Of a DNA stretch of 64,000 nucleotides, positions 1 to 9,054 are shown piece by piece. Position 1 is the first letter of the stretch. Each line of letters opens with the position of its first letter. A program made the position numbers and the translations under genes. This DNA comes from Flexivirga meconopsidis (lineage in GTDB: Bacteria; Actinomycetota; Actinomycetes; Actinomycetales; Dermatophilaceae), in the NCBI RefSeq assembly GCF_026162425.1, contig NZ_JAOBQJ010000003.1:124001-188000 (forward strand). The letters are read 5' to 3'. The notes under the pieces are model-generated. The model saw nothing but the letters and a program-made list of their open reading frames with translations, made no database searches and was not told the DNA's origin.

Positions 1-196
1 TGTTCCCGGTCCCGACCGTCCCGTCCACCGAGCCCTGGGCGACTCGGGTCGTCCAGCCGGACGCGGTCGTGGGCAGCTGTGCGCACGGGCAGGACGCCGT
101 CACCGCCACGGCCGGCGACCCGACGGCAAGGATAGGCACCGACCAGGCTGCGCCCTTGGCAAGCGTCCGACGAGTGACCGTGGTCGTGTCCGCCAT
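1..196 (-). CDS. Secreted protein with Tat-type signal, 3' part outside window
   Basis: The frame is open from the ATG at 194-196 to the window edge, giving the first 65 residues. The start MADTTTVTRRTLAKGAAW carries a twin-arginine motif at residues 9-10. A hydrophobic stretch ending near SPAVAVTAS follows, and then a Cys-Pro-Cys segment. This is the usual look of an actinobacterial Tat-exported surface or secreted protein. A purine-rich AAGGGG lies about 12 bases upstream. No domain can be named because only the signal region and a short mature part are visible. It is transcribed leftwards, downstream of the pckG terminator. Confidence 0.6.
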   Translation of the reverse strand, partial: MADTTTVTRRTLAKGAAWSVPILAVGSPAVAVTASCPCAQLPTTASGWTTRVAQGSVDGTVGTGN

Positions 197-315
197 TGCT
201 CTCGGAGCCCCTTCTGCGAGAAATCTGTCGAGTACGACGCTAACAGTGCTCGCCGCCTGATCGGCACTCGGACGTAGGACGAATGTCACGCCGAGGCGGC
301 GGACGGCGCGTAAGC

Positions 316-363
316 ACGAAAAAGGGATCGGGCCCGTGCGGTGACTCCGCACAGGCCCGATCC
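316..363 (-). terminator. Rho-independent terminator of pckG
   Basis: A 17-bp stem (325-341 paired with 347-363) closes a 5-base loop. The single non-Watson-Crick pair is G-U in the leftward transcript. The leftward RNA then reads UUUUUCG (complement of 317-323). It starts 45 bases past the pckG stop, so it ends that gene. Confidence 0.9.
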
Positions 364-407
364 GGTATGACGAGCCGATCCCCCGGATTCTGGCCCGCGG
401 GTGACGA

Positions 408-2237
408 CTACAAACCGAGGCGCGCCTTCAGCCCGTCGAGCTCCACCTGCAGCTGGGTCGGCAGCTGGTCGCCGAACTTGGCGAACCACTCCTCGATCTG
501 CGGGATCTCGGCCTTCCACTCCTCCGGGTCGACCGCGAGCGCGGCCTCCACCTGCTGGGGCGTCAGGTCCAGGCCCTCGATGTCCAGCGACTCCGGGGTC
601 GGCACGTGACCGATCGGGGTCTCGACGGCCGCCGCGCGTCCCTCGAGACGTTCGATGACCCACTTCAGCACCCGGGAGTTTTCCCCGAAGCCCGGCCACA
701 AGAAGCCGCCGTCCTCATCGCGACGGAACCAGTTGACGTAGAAGATCTTCGGCAGCTTCGCGGCGTCGGCGTCCTTGCCGACATTGATCCAGTGGCCGAA
801 GTAGTCGCCGGCGTTGTAACCGATGAACGGCAGCATCGCCATCGGGTCACGGCGTACGACGCCGACCTGGCCGACCGCGGCCGCGGTTGTCTCGGACGAC
901 AAGGTGGCGCCCATGAACGTGCCGTGCACCCAGTCGCGCGACTCGGTCACCAGCGGCACCGTCGTCTTGCGGCGCCCCCCGAACAGGATCGCCGAGATCG
1001 GCACACCCTGCGGGTCGTCGTACTCGTCGGCCAGGATCGGGCACTGGTCGATCGGGGTGCAGTAGCGCGAGTTGGGGTGCGACGAGAGTTCCTCCGAGTC
1101 CGGGGTCCAGTCCTCGCCCTTCCAGGAGGTGGCGTGTGCCGGTTCGTTCTCCAGGCCCTCCCACCAGACGCCGAGGTCGTCGGTCAGCGCGACGTTGGTG
1201 TAGACCGAGTTGCCCTTGGCGAGCGTGCGCATCGCGTTGGGGTTGGTCTTCTCGTTGGTGCCCGGCGCGACTCCGAACAGGCCGAACTCGGGGTTGACGG
1301 CATAGAGGCGGCCGTCCTTGCCGAAGCGCATCCAGGCGATGTCGTCGCCGAGCGTCTCCACCTTCCAGCCCGGGATCGTCGGCTCGAGCATCGCCAGGTT
1401 GGTCTTGCCGCACGCACTCGGGAAGGCCGCGGCAACGTAGTAGACCTGCTGCTCGGGGGAGATCAGCTTCAGGATCAGCATGTGCTCGGCGAGCCAGCCC
1501 TCGTCGCGCGCCATCACCGAGGCAATGCGCAGCGAATAGCACTTCTTGCCGAGCAGGGCGTTGCCGCCATACCCCGAGCCGTAGGACCAGATCGTGCGCT
1601 CTTCGGGGAACTGCACGATGTACTTGGTCTGGTTGCACGGCCAGGGCACGTCCTCCTGGCCGGGCTCGAGTGGTGCGCCGAGCGAGTGCAGCGCCGGCAC
1701 GTAGTTGGCCGAATCGCCAAGCTCCTCAATGCGGTTCAGCACCTTGGTGCCACAGCGGGCCATGACGCGCATGGACGCCACGACATACTCGCTGTCGGTG
1801 ATCTCGACACCGAACATCGGCTTCTCGGCGTCGAGGTGACCCATGACGAAGGGGATGACGTACATCGTCCGGCCCTTCATCGACCCCCGATAGAGGTCGG
1901 TCATGATCGCCTTCATCTCGTCCGGCGCCATCCAGTTGTTGGTCGGGCCGCAGTCCTTCTCGTCCACCGAGCAGATGAACGTGCGGTCCTCGACGCGCGC
2001 GACGTCGGTCGGGTCGGAGGCGGCGTAGAAGCTGTTCGGGTGGGTCTGCTCGTTCAGTCGGGTGAAGGTGCCGGCCGCGACCAGCTTGTCGGTGATCTCT
2101 TGCCACTCCTCATCGCTGCCGGTGATCCATTGCACCCGGTCGGGGGTGGTGAGCGCCGCGACCTCGTCGACCCAGGCGGCGAGGCCGGGGTGGGAGGTGC
2201 CGGTGCCCGCCGGCGCGGTGGGAGTGTCGGTAGTCAT
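408..2237 (-). CDS. pckG: Phosphoenolpyruvate carboxykinase (GTP)
   Basis: Converts oxaloacetate plus GTP to PEP, CO2 and GDP, the first committed step of gluconeogenesis in the cytoplasm. The 609-residue length is normal for the GTP-dependent family. The kinase-1a P-loop [13 protein letters not shown] lies around residues 270-285. The family substrate stretches around residues 100-130 and 230-250 are intact. I chose the ATG at 2235-2237 (MTTDTPTAP), which has AAGGA upstream. The open frame continues 37 codons further upstream, but that part is arginine-rich with no family resemblance. It is a single-gene unit with its own terminator, and a perfect CRP-type palindrome lies 138 bases upstream, in line with known catabolite control of this gene in other bacteria. 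Confidence 0.97.
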   Translation of the reverse strand: MTTDTPTAPAGTGTSHPGLAAWVDEVAALTTPDRVQWITGSDEEWQEITDKLVAAGTFTRLNEQTHPNSFYAASDPTDVARVEDRTFICSVDEKDCGPTNNWMAPDEMKAIMTDLYRGSMKGRTMYVIPFVMGHLDAEKPMFGVEITDSEYVVASMRVMARCGTKVLNRIEELGDSANYVPALHSLGAPLEPGQEDVPWPCNQTKYIVQFPEERTIWSYGSGYGGNALLGKKCYSLRIASVMARDEGWLAEHMLILKLISPEQQVYYVAAAFPSACGKTNLAMLEPTIPGWKVETLGDDIAWMRFGKDGRLYAVNPEFGLFGVAPGTNEKTNPNAMRTLAKGNSVYTNVALTDDLGVWWEGLENEPAHATSWKGEDWTPDSEELSSHPNSRYCTPIDQCPILADEYDDPQGVPISAILFGGRRKTTVPLVTESRDWVHGTFMGATLSSETTAAAVGQVGVVRRDPMAMLPFIGYNAGDYFGHWINVGKDADAAKLPKIFYVNWFRRDEDGGFLWPGFGENSRVLKWVIERLEGRAAAVETPIGHVPTPESLDIEGLDLTPQQVEAALAVDPEEWKAEIPQIEEWFAKFGDQLPTQLQVELDGLKARLGL

Positions 2238-2367
2238 CGAAAAGACCGTCCTTGTTGTCGGCTCACGGGAAGTGGTCGGCCGCCCGATCCAGGCGCCCAG
2301 TGAGAACCACTCCCGCGAACGTACGCCGCGCTCCCGAGCCGGCTCCAACCAGCGCGTGGGACCTAAA

Positions 2368-2383
2368 TGTGATCCGTGTCACA
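2368..2383. promoter_or_regulatory. CRP/GlxR-type palindrome
   Basis: TGTGA-N6-TCACA is an exact match to the classical cAMP-receptor-protein / GlxR consensus. It sits between the divergent pckG (start 2237) and antiporter (start 2499) genes. pckG is the likelier target because gluconeogenesis is commonly cAMP-controlled. The rest of the 2238-2498 gap shows no gene. Confidence 0.6.
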
Positions 2384-2498
2384 CATGTAGTGGGGTTTGT
2401 TCACTTCATGGTGGGTGCTGTTCACGTCGGCGTCGCACGGCTTCCTCGCCGCACAAAAACCAACAAACTCCGCCTAGTGAAGATGAGCGATCGGACGT

Positions 2499-3698
2499 AT
2501 GACGCAGCACCCACAGCCGTCCGGGACAATGGTGCAGGTGAGCCAGTCCCGAGTGCGATCGCTACTGACCCGCTGGACCGTCTGGGCGCCCATCCTGGCG
2601 CTGGTCCCACTCCCGTTCACCTGGGGTAAGCACATCGGCCCTGCGTGGATCGCCATCGTCGCGATCCTGCTCGGCGCATCGGTCCTGGCGGCCGTGCACC
2701 ACGCGGAGGTCGTTGCGCACCGGGTCGGCGAACCCTTCGGGTCACTGGTGCTCGCGGTCGCGGTGACCGTGATCGAGGTCGCGCTCATCGTCACGTTGAT
2801 GGTCAGTGGCGGCTCGGACGCCAGCACGCTCGCGCGGGACACAGTCTTCTCTGCGGTGATGATCACCTGCAACGGCATCGTCGGAATCTCGTTGCTGGTA
2901 GGGGCGATTCGGCACGACACGGTGACGTTCAACGCCGAAGGCACCGGCGCCGCGCTGGCCTGCGTGCTGACCCTGGCCACGGTCTGCCTGGTGCTGCCGA
3001 CCTTCACCTCCAGCGTGTCCGGGCCGGAATTCTCCGGCTCGCAACTGACCTTCGCCGCAATCGCATCGCTCGCCCTCTACGGCCTGTTCGTGGTGACCCA
3101 GACCGTCCGACACCGTGACTTCTTCCTGCCGGTCGCGCGCGAGGACTATCGCCCGCTGGCGGTCGGGTCGACCGGTGGCGCCGGCCCGGTCGACGACCCC
3201 AGCACCCAGGAGTATGACGGGGAGCACGCCGACCCGCCGAGCAACCGCGAGGCGCTGCTCAGCCTCGGCATGCTGCTGGTTTCGCTGGTCGCGGTCGTCG
3301 GACTGGCCAAAGTGGAGTCCAAGCCGATCGAAGACGGGGTGGGCGCACTCGGGTTGCCGCACTCGTTCGTCGGCGTGATCATCGCGCTGCTCGTGCTTGC
3401 ACCGGAGACCCTCGCGGCGGTCAACGCGGCGCAGCGGGACCGCCTGCAGATCAGCCTCAACCTCGGCTACGGCTCGGCGATGGCCTCGATCGGGCTCACC
3501 ATCCCGGTCATCGCGCTCGCCTCGATCTGGCTGCCGACCCCGCTGCACCTCGGCCTCGGCTCGACCCAGATCGTGCTGCTTGCGATCACCGCAGCGGTCG
3601 GGATCCTCACGATCGTGCCGGGCCGCGCCACGCGCTTGCAGGGCGGCATACATCTGGTGTTGTTGGTGGCGTTCGTCTTCCTGGCAGCGAATCCGTAG
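2499..3698 (+). CDS. chaA: Ca2+/H+ antiporter, ChaA-like (CaCA family)
   Basis: Integral membrane cation/proton exchanger of 399 residues with about eleven hydrophobic segments. The two inverted alpha-repeats typical of the family are readable. The first is around residues 76-97 (GEPFGSLVLAVAVTVIEVAL, with the acidic residue in the VIEV core). The second is around 302-337 (PETLAAVNAAQRDRLQ, then a glycine- and proline-containing membrane segment). A hydrophilic loop at about 205-250 carries an Asp/Glu-rich stretch, also common in ChaA proteins. Start choice is uncertain: ATG 2499 is used, but Met at 2529 would also work and neither has a strong ribosome binding site. Ion preference (Ca2+, Na+ or K+) cannot be read from sequence. 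Confidence 0.85.
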   Translation: MTQHPQPSGTMVQVSQSRVRSLLTRWTVWAPILALVPLPFTWGKHIGPAWIAIVAILLGASVLAAVHHAEVVAHRVGEPFGSLVLAVAVTVIEVALIVTLMVSGGSDASTLARDTVFSAVMITCNGIVGISLLVGAIRHDTVTFNAEGTGAALACVLTLATVCLVLPTFTSSVSGPEFSGSQLTFAAIASLALYGLFVVTQTVRHRDFFLPVAREDYRPLAVGSTGGAGPVDDPSTQEYDGEHADPPSNREALLSLGMLLVSLVAVVGLAKVESKPIEDGVGALGLPHSFVGVIIALLVLAPETLAAVNAAQRDRLQISLNLGYGSAMASIGLTIPVIALASIWLPTPLHLGLGSTQIVLLAITAAVGILTIVPGRATRLQGGIHLVLLVAFVFLAANP

Positions 3699-3709
3699 AG
3701 CGCGCGCCC

Positions 3710-5473
3710 TCAGGCGACCGCACCCCCGACCGCTGGCCGAGTCCGTCCCGGGGACGGCAACACCAGGCGCTGCTGCGCGGACCGGCTCAACTGCGCGAAC
3801 TCCGCAAGCAACGGGTGAATATGCAGTCCCGATCCATCAGGTCGAGGCACGAGCATCGAGTCGCAAGCCAGCGCGGCCAGCGCCTCCTCGGGGTTGTCGG
3901 TGTCGGCGGCGCGGCGCAGCGCTTGCCAAGGCTCGGGCGCAGTGCGACGACGCCACGCCTCGAAGCTGGCCCGCACTGACAGATCACCAACGGTGAGCGC
4001 CTCGAGCGGGGCTGCGCCGTTGAGCTCGCCGAGCAGGGCTGGCAGGGACAAGGCCGGTTGACTGACCAACCTGGCTGCTGCCGCACGTAGTGCCAACGGA
4101 AGCCCGTGGCAGTGACGGGCGAGGGTTCGCAGCGCGACATCATCGGCGGTGCGCTCGTCGGCGTACAGGAGATTGGTCAACAGGACCGTCGCGGCGTCCT
4201 CGTCGAGCGGATCGATCCGCACATGCGCCAAGCCGAGTTGGACCGCCAACTGGCTTGGTCCAACGATCAAGCAAGCCGAACGGTCCCCGGCAGGCAGCAG
4301 GTCGCACACCTCGGCGGCGTCGGTCGCGTTGTCGATGATAAGGAGCACCCCGCGCAACGCTGACACCGAACGGTATTGCGCTCGCATTCCGTCGGCGTCG
4401 CCGGCCGGACGGCAGCCGAGGGATGTCAGCAGAGAACGCAAGCTGTCCTCGAGTGTCCGGCGGCGGCCGTCAGCGTCGGACATCGAAAGGTAGAGGTGCC
4501 CATCGGGGTAGTCCTCACCGCCGCCGTACGCCGCGCGCACCGCGATCGCAGTCTTGCCGACACCGCTCATCCCGGACACGACGCAGCGGCGCGCCGTCTT
4601 CAGCGGGGTACGACGGTCAAGGACATCCTGCAGCCGGTGCAGCAGCTCGTCCCGTCCGACCAATCCGCTCGGGTCGACCGGCAACGTGTGTGGCGCGGGC
4701 CGGTGGTTAGGCCGGGTCGACGGCGTGACGGCGACTGGGGTTTCCAGTGAGCCGCGAAGCACGGCCTCGTAGGTGTGGATGAGTTCTGGACCCGGGTCGA
4801 CACCGAGTTCCTCGCCCAACAGAGTGCGCGCTTCGTGATAGGTCTGCACGGCGTCTGCAGTCCGCCCACCCCGAGCCAGCGCGACCATGTAGAGGCGGCG
4901 GCTGTGCTCGCAGAAGGGCCGGTCCCGGACGGTCTTGGCGAGAAGCGGCAGGACCTCCTCGTGCCGGCCAAGTTCTAGAGTCGCCTCGAACTGGGTCAGC
5001 TGAAGCTGATCGAACTGCCGCGACCAGTGCTCACCCTCGCGCACCCGCAGCGTCTCAGTGGTGTTGGCGACCACCGAACCGGTGAACAGGGCGAGTGCCG
5101 CGTCCAACTCGGAGCAGGCGACCGCCGGCTGGCCGTCGCGCAGGGCATCGCGCCCCGCTCGCGCGTGGATGGTGAATTCGACTGCGTCGATCCGAGTCTG
5201 CCTCGCCTCCAGGAGATAACCGGGCGGGCACCGTCGAATCGCGACATCTGGCTCAAGAGCCTTGCGCAGCCTGGAAACGTAGGTGTACAGCTGGGCGTTC
5301 ATGGTGGCCGGGGGATGCTGTGCCCACAGCAAGTCAGCCAGCTCGTCGTCCGGTACGACGCGATCGGCGCAAAGGCTTAGAGCAGCGAGCAGAGTGTGCA
5401 CCTTGGCGCCGGTGAGCGGCACCTCTGCGCCGTCGCGCTCGACACGCACTGGCCCGAGCAATCGGATCCGCAT
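3710..5473 (-). CDS. SARP/AfsR-type transcriptional activator with NB-ARC-like ATPase
   Basis: 587 residues. It has an N-terminal winged-helix DNA-binding domain (about 1-95, starting MRIRLLGPVRVERDG), a BTAD bacterial transcriptional activation domain (about 100-245) and an STAND-type ATPase with P-loop GMSGVGKTAIAV near 300. It lacks the long TPR tail of AfsR. I chose ATG 5471-5473 because GGAG sits six bases upstream. Starting further up, at MECQ or MTSV, would put that site inside the coding region. It belongs to the family that activates antibiotic clusters by binding heptamer repeats at promoters. It sits at the left edge of the cluster, convergent with the antiporter gene. Confidence 0.88.
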   Translation of the reverse strand: MRIRLLGPVRVERDGAEVPLTGAKVHTLLAALSLCADRVVPDDELADLLWAQHPPATMNAQLYTYVSRLRKALEPDVAIRRCPPGYLLEARQTRIDAVEFTIHARAGRDALRDGQPAVACSELDAALALFTGSVVANTTETLRVREGEHWSRQFDQLQLTQFEATLELGRHEEVLPLLAKTVRDRPFCEHSRRLYMVALARGGRTADAVQTYHEARTLLGEELGVDPGPELIHTYEAVLRGSLETPVAVTPSTRPNHRPAPHTLPVDPSGLVGRDELLHRLQDVLDRRTPLKTARRCVVSGMSGVGKTAIAVRAAYGGGEDYPDGHLYLSMSDADGRRRTLEDSLRSLLTSLGCRPAGDADGMRAQYRSVSALRGVLLIIDNATDAAEVCDLLPAGDRSACLIVGPSQLAVQLGLAHVRIDPLDEDAATVLLTNLLYADERTADDVALRTLARHCHGLPLALRAAAARLVSQPALSLPALLGELNGAAPLEALTVGDLSVRASFEAWRRRTAPEPWQALRRAADTDNPEEALAALACDSMLVPRPDGSGLHIHPLLAEFAQLSRSAQQRLVLPSPGRTRPAVGGAVA

Positions 5474-5626
5474 CTGACACTCCATTCGTTCGGTCCGGCG
5501 CCCCTCCCAGCGTCCGTGCACCGAAGTCATGGTGCGACAAGGTCATGTCATCCGGATTTCGTCATCCAGTCCCGCAGCAACGAAATTGAGACGAAACCGA
5601 CGGACCGGATCGGCTGTCTAGTGTCG

Positions 5627-5655
5627 TTGACAGCTGCTCGCCCATGGGGGGCTAG
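5627..5655 (+). promoter_or_regulatory. Possible promoter of the small peptide gene
   Basis: TTGACA at 5627-5632, a 17-base spacer, and a weak -10 candidate GGCTAG at 5650-5655. The start codon follows 24 bases later. The -35 is perfect, the -10 is poor. Confidence 0.35.
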
Positions 5656-5679
5656 GGCGCTTACCTGGAAGGCACGACG

Positions 5680-5838
5680 ATGAAGTTGTCCCGCGTGATT
5701 GCACTTGTTCTGCTCGTTGGTGGACTGTCTGGTGGGGTGGCCGGCGCACACAGTGCCGACGCGTCGCAGACCCCCTCCGCGACCGACTCAACCACCGCGA
5801 TCTGGCCCTGGCCGGATGGTGTGGGGGGTGCCCGCTGA
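5680..5838 (+). CDS. Small secreted peptide (52 aa)
   Basis: Short gene with a strong GGAAGG ribosome binding site seven bases before its ATG. The product begins MKLSRVIALVLLVGGLSGG and reads as a clear Sec signal: positive N-terminus, a 15-residue hydrophobic core, then Ala-Gly-Ala-His as a plausible cleavage zone near residue 23. The mature part would be about 28 residues, rich in Ser/Thr/Ala, ending in a Trp-Pro-Trp-Pro tail (residues 43-46) followed by a Gly-rich C-terminus. No cysteines occur, so it is not a disulphide bacteriocin. It lies alone on the plus strand between two SARP genes, which makes a signalling or sensing role conceivable, but no family is recognised. Confidence 0.55.
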   Translation: MKLSRVIALVLLVGGLSGGVAGAHSADASQTPSATDSTTAIWPWPDGVGGAR

Positions 5839-5856
5839 GCCGCACCATCCGCCCCA

Positions 5857-5900
5857 AGACGCGGCCCTCCTTAAGCTTCCAGCTGCGGCGGGCCGCGTCT
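5857..5900. terminator. Hairpin between the peptide gene and SARP gene ends
   Basis: Perfect 11-bp arms (5857-5867 and 5890-5900) around a 22-base loop. It lies 18 bases after the peptide stop and 42 bases beyond the end of the convergent SARP gene, so it could stop both transcripts. No U-tract follows on either strand. Confidence 0.4.
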
Positions 5901-5941
5901 GGTGTCGCGTGAGGCGTGGCGTGGCAGGCTCGAGTTTGTCG

Positions 5942-8900
5942 TCAGTCGCGCAGGCGTTGGAAAAGTTCGTCGCCGGAGGCGGACGATTGGGTCGCCAGCA
6001 TTTCCTTGACGCGGTCGGCGCGATGCATCCAGGTCGTCGACCCGGCGCGCTCGAACGCGGCGACTGCCAGACTGGCGGAGTTCTCCGCGCTGGGCAGGCC
6101 GGACAACCATGCGGTACACGCCAGCATCAGGTGGCAACGCCCCGAAGCCATCGGGTCGGCCCGCTCGACCGCGATGTCCAGCGCCTCACCCAGCACCTGC
6201 TCGGCTTCCGGCAGCAGACCGCGGCGGGCATGGATCTCGCCCAACAAGGTGAGCGCGTGCAACCGACCCGTGCGATCTCCGCCCTCGATGGCCAACGACA
6301 GCGCCTCACCGCACGCGGCAGCCGCGCGCTCCAGGTCGTGCCGGGACATCAGAGCGAACGCCATCCAGTAGAGGCTCTGTGCCTCGGCCCGCCACGTGCC
6401 GGACTCGCGGCTGAGAGTGACGGCACGCTGCGATAACTCGATCGCGCGGTCGTGGTTGCCGCGCTCGGACTCGATCTGAGCGAGCAGTCCCATGGCGTGG
6501 GTTGCGCTCCGGATCTGGCCCATCCGCAGGAGTTCATTGACCACCGGGTCGCAGTAGTTGTAAGCGGCATCGAGATCGCCATCGGCGCGAGCGATCGAAG
6601 CCAGCAACCGGCGCACGCGGGCCTGGCCGATGCGGTCGCTGGTTTCGAGCATGGCCAGGGCTTCCTCGAGGTGCTCGCGGGCCAGGTCGAACCGACCTCG
6701 GTAGAACGCGACCACGCCGAGCGAACGGAGCATCACCTCGCTGCCATGCTTATCGCCTGCTACGCGGCAACCTTCCAACGCCGCCGAAACACAGTCGTGC
6801 CAGTCGTCGAGATAGCGACCGGTCTCGAAATAGGTCGCCAACGAACTCACCGTCTGCCACGAGTAACGAACGAACTTGCCACTTCTGGTGCTGTTCACCG
6901 CACCACGAATCGCGGAGCGCTCCTGGGCAAACCAATGCTCCGGGTGTTGCAGCACCTCCTCGATCACCGGTTGCGGTAGGACCGGCTCGGTCTGATCGGG
7001 ATGGTCGACGTCCTCGTGGTCCACGAGCAGCGCGGCTCCGCGCGCCAGCTGTGCGAACGCGCGGTGGAATCTTTCGAGCGCTGCGTCGTCGTCGACGCTT
7101 TCCCCGGCCAGTTCGCGGGCGTACAGCCAGACCAAGTCCTGCATGCGGTACCGCACCCCGGGTTGATCGCCGCGAACCACCACCTCAAGCAGTTGAGCCT
7201 GCGCCAGCTGTTCCAGCAGGTCGTCGGCGTCCCAGGGGTCGACGTCCATCAGAGCGCTCGCTACCCAGCCGGCGAAATCGGGCACCTCGACACGGCCGAG
7301 CCGGCGGAACAGAGTCGCTGCCTGGTGAGAGAGGGATCGGTAGGACAGGAAGAGACTGGCGCGGACGCCTCGTTCGTCCTGGCTCAGTTCGTCCAGCCGG
7401 CGGCGTTGGTCACGCAACCGCCGGGCGAACGATTCGAGTCGGATGTGCGGCCCAGCTGACAGGCGGGCGCCGACGACGCGCAGCGCGAGCGGCAGACCGT
7501 TGCACAAGTCGGCGATCTCGTCGGCTGCTGCTGCCTCCTGCTCGACTCGTTCGGAGCCGACGATGCGCCCGAGCATCGTGTGTGCGTCGGAGGTGGCGAG
7601 CATTGTCAGCTCGATGTGGGTCACCGCGTGGTCCCCGGCCAAGTCGCTGACGGTGCCGCGGCTGGTGACGATGACCCGCGAGGCGCCCTCGCCCGGGATC
7701 AGCGACGTCAGCTGTCCGTGGCTGTGCGCGTTGTCCAGCACGATCAGTACGGAGCGATCGGCGAGCGCGGACCTCAACATTGCCGACCGGTCGCTACGGC
7801 CAGCAGGGATTTGCGCGACAGACACCCCCAGAGCCCGCAGCATTGCATCAAGCGCGGCGGTGGCACTGACCGGCGGATCGTTCTCGGAGAACCCGCGCAG
7901 ATCGATGAACAGTTGGCCGTCGGGGAAACGGTGGGCGTTGCGGGTGGCCCAGCGCACGGCGAGACTGGTCTTCCCGACACCGCCGACACCGGTCACCAAG
8001 GCGATGGGCGGGGTAGCGGGGTCCTCGGACAGCAGCGAGTCCAGCAGGGTCAACTCGCGGTTTCGGCCGGTGAAAGCGTGTGCCGGCGCCGGGAGCTGAG
8101 CGGGTCGATCGAGTGACGGCTCTGCCGTCGGGCCGCTTGCAGAGGCGGATTCGGGTGTCGTCGCGGCCAGTTCGGCGTCGTCCTGTAGCACCCGCTCGTG
8201 CATGGTCTGCAACTGAGGTCCTGGTTCGATGCCGAGCTCCGAAACCAGCCGTCGGCGACCCTCCCGAAACACCCTCAGTGCCTCCGCGCGCTGACCGGCC
8301 CGGTAAAGCGCATGCATCAGCAGCGCGCGGGCGCACTCGCGTAGCGGGTGCTTGTCGACCACCGCTGTGAGCTCGCGCAGCGCCTCCTTATCTCGGCCGA
8401 GTTCGAGTAGAAGCGATCCGCGGTCCTCATGCAGATCGACGAACTCATTGCTCAGCTGCTCGATTTCGGGTCGCAGTTGCTCGATGACCAGTCCGTCAAG
8501 GACGGCTCCGCGCCAAATTTGCAGGGCCTGGTCTACGGTCTCCAATGCCTGCGCAGGTTGCCCCTCCGCGCTCTGTGACGCGGCGGCGACCCGCAGCTTC
8601 TGGAACTCATCGACGTCGATGATGCAGTTGCCTGGATCGAGCAGGTAACCAGGGTGTTTGGTGTGGATCAGGTCGTCGCGACCGGTGTGCTCTTTCAGTT
8701 GTTTGCGCAGCGCCGCGACGCAGATTGCGACCTGGTTGCGAGCAGTGCTGGGCGGGTCCTCGTCCCAAATGGCGTCGATGAGGGTGTCGACCGGCACCGT
8801 TCGTCCGGCAGACAGAAGGAGCGCCGCAAGGGCAGCCCGCTGCCGGCCGCTGGTCGGGCGCAGCACGACATCGCCGGCCAGGACATCCAGCGATCCGAGC

Positions 8901-8965
8901 ACGCGAAATGTCACCGGCGGGCCAGTCTTGTCCGGATGTGATTGGTCATCGACCATCGTCAGCAC
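5942..8965 (-). CDS. AfsR-like SARP regulator with NB-ARC and TPR domains
   Basis: 1007 residues with full AfsR architecture. A winged helix and BTAD domain cover about 15-265, an Ala/Ser/Pro linker about 270-295, and an NB-ARC ATPase has P-loop TGVGGVGKTSLAV near 325. The C-terminal third is helical with TPR-like repeats (about 740-1000). I chose the GTG at 8963-8965 (VLTMVDDQSH) because GGGAGGG lies six bases upstream. An alternative GTG at 9058 overlaps the carboxyltransferase stop as GTGA but adds a low-complexity N-terminus and lacks a good site. It is last in the minus-strand acp operon, so it may be co-expressed with its likely targets. Confidence 0.88.
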   Translation of the reverse strand: MLTMVDDQSHPDKTGPPVTFRVLGSLDVLAGDVVLRPTSGRQRAALAALLLSAGRTVPVDTLIDAIWDEDPPSTARNQVAICVAALRKQLKEHTGRDDLIHTKHPGYLLDPGNCIIDVDEFQKLRVAAASQSAEGQPAQALETVDQALQIWRGAVLDGLVIEQLRPEIEQLSNEFVDLHEDRGSLLLELGRDKEALRELTAVVDKHPLRECARALLMHALYRAGQRAEALRVFREGRRRLVSELGIEPGPQLQTMHERVLQDDAELAATTPESASASGPTAEPSLDRPAQLPAPAHAFTGRNRELTLLDSLLSEDPATPPIALVTGVGGVGKTSLAVRWATRNAHRFPDGQLFIDLRGFSENDPPVSATAALDAMLRALGVSVAQIPAGRSDRSAMLRSALADRSVLIVLDNAHSHGQLTSLIPGEGASRVIVTSRGTVSDLAGDHAVTHIELTMLATSDAHTMLGRIVGSERVEQEAAAADEIADLCNGLPLALRVVGARLSAGPHIRLESFARRLRDQRRRLDELSQDERGVRASLFLSYRSLSHQAATLFRRLGRVEVPDFAGWVASALMDVDPWDADDLLEQLAQAQLLEVVVRGDQPGVRYRMQDLVWLYARELAGESVDDDAALERFHRAFAQLARGAALLVDHEDVDHPDQTEPVLPQPVIEEVLQHPEHWFAQERSAIRGAVNSTRSGKFVRYSWQTVSSLATYFETGRYLDDWHDCVSAALEGCRVAGDKHGSEVMLRSLGVVAFYRGRFDLAREHLEEALAMLETSDRIGQARVRRLLASIARADGDLDAAYNYCDPVVNELLRMGQIRSATHAMGLLAQIESERGNHDRAIELSQRAVTLSRESGTWRAEAQSLYWMAFALMSRHDLERAAAACGEALSLAIEGGDRTGRLHALTLLGEIHARRGLLPEAEQVLGEALDIAVERADPMASGRCHLMLACTAWLSGLPSAENSASLAVAAFERAGSTTWMHRADRVKEMLATQSSASGDELFQRLRD

Positions 8966-9054
8966 ACCGGTCCCTCCCGCGCGTCCGCCCTCGGCACAGT
9001 ATGACAGCCGGTCTGATATGTGGGCAGATTCCTTTGAACGGTCTCGATGCGTGG

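Noticed and set aside
606-2303. 565-residue open frame opposite pckG
   Set aside because: Antisense shadow of a clearly identified gene; high GC keeps the opposite frame open and the translation shows no family.
5537-5575. Direct repeat GTCATCC twice ahead of the first SARP gene as a SARP box
   Set aside because: The repeat period is 14 bases, not 11, and no -10 sits at the expected distance.
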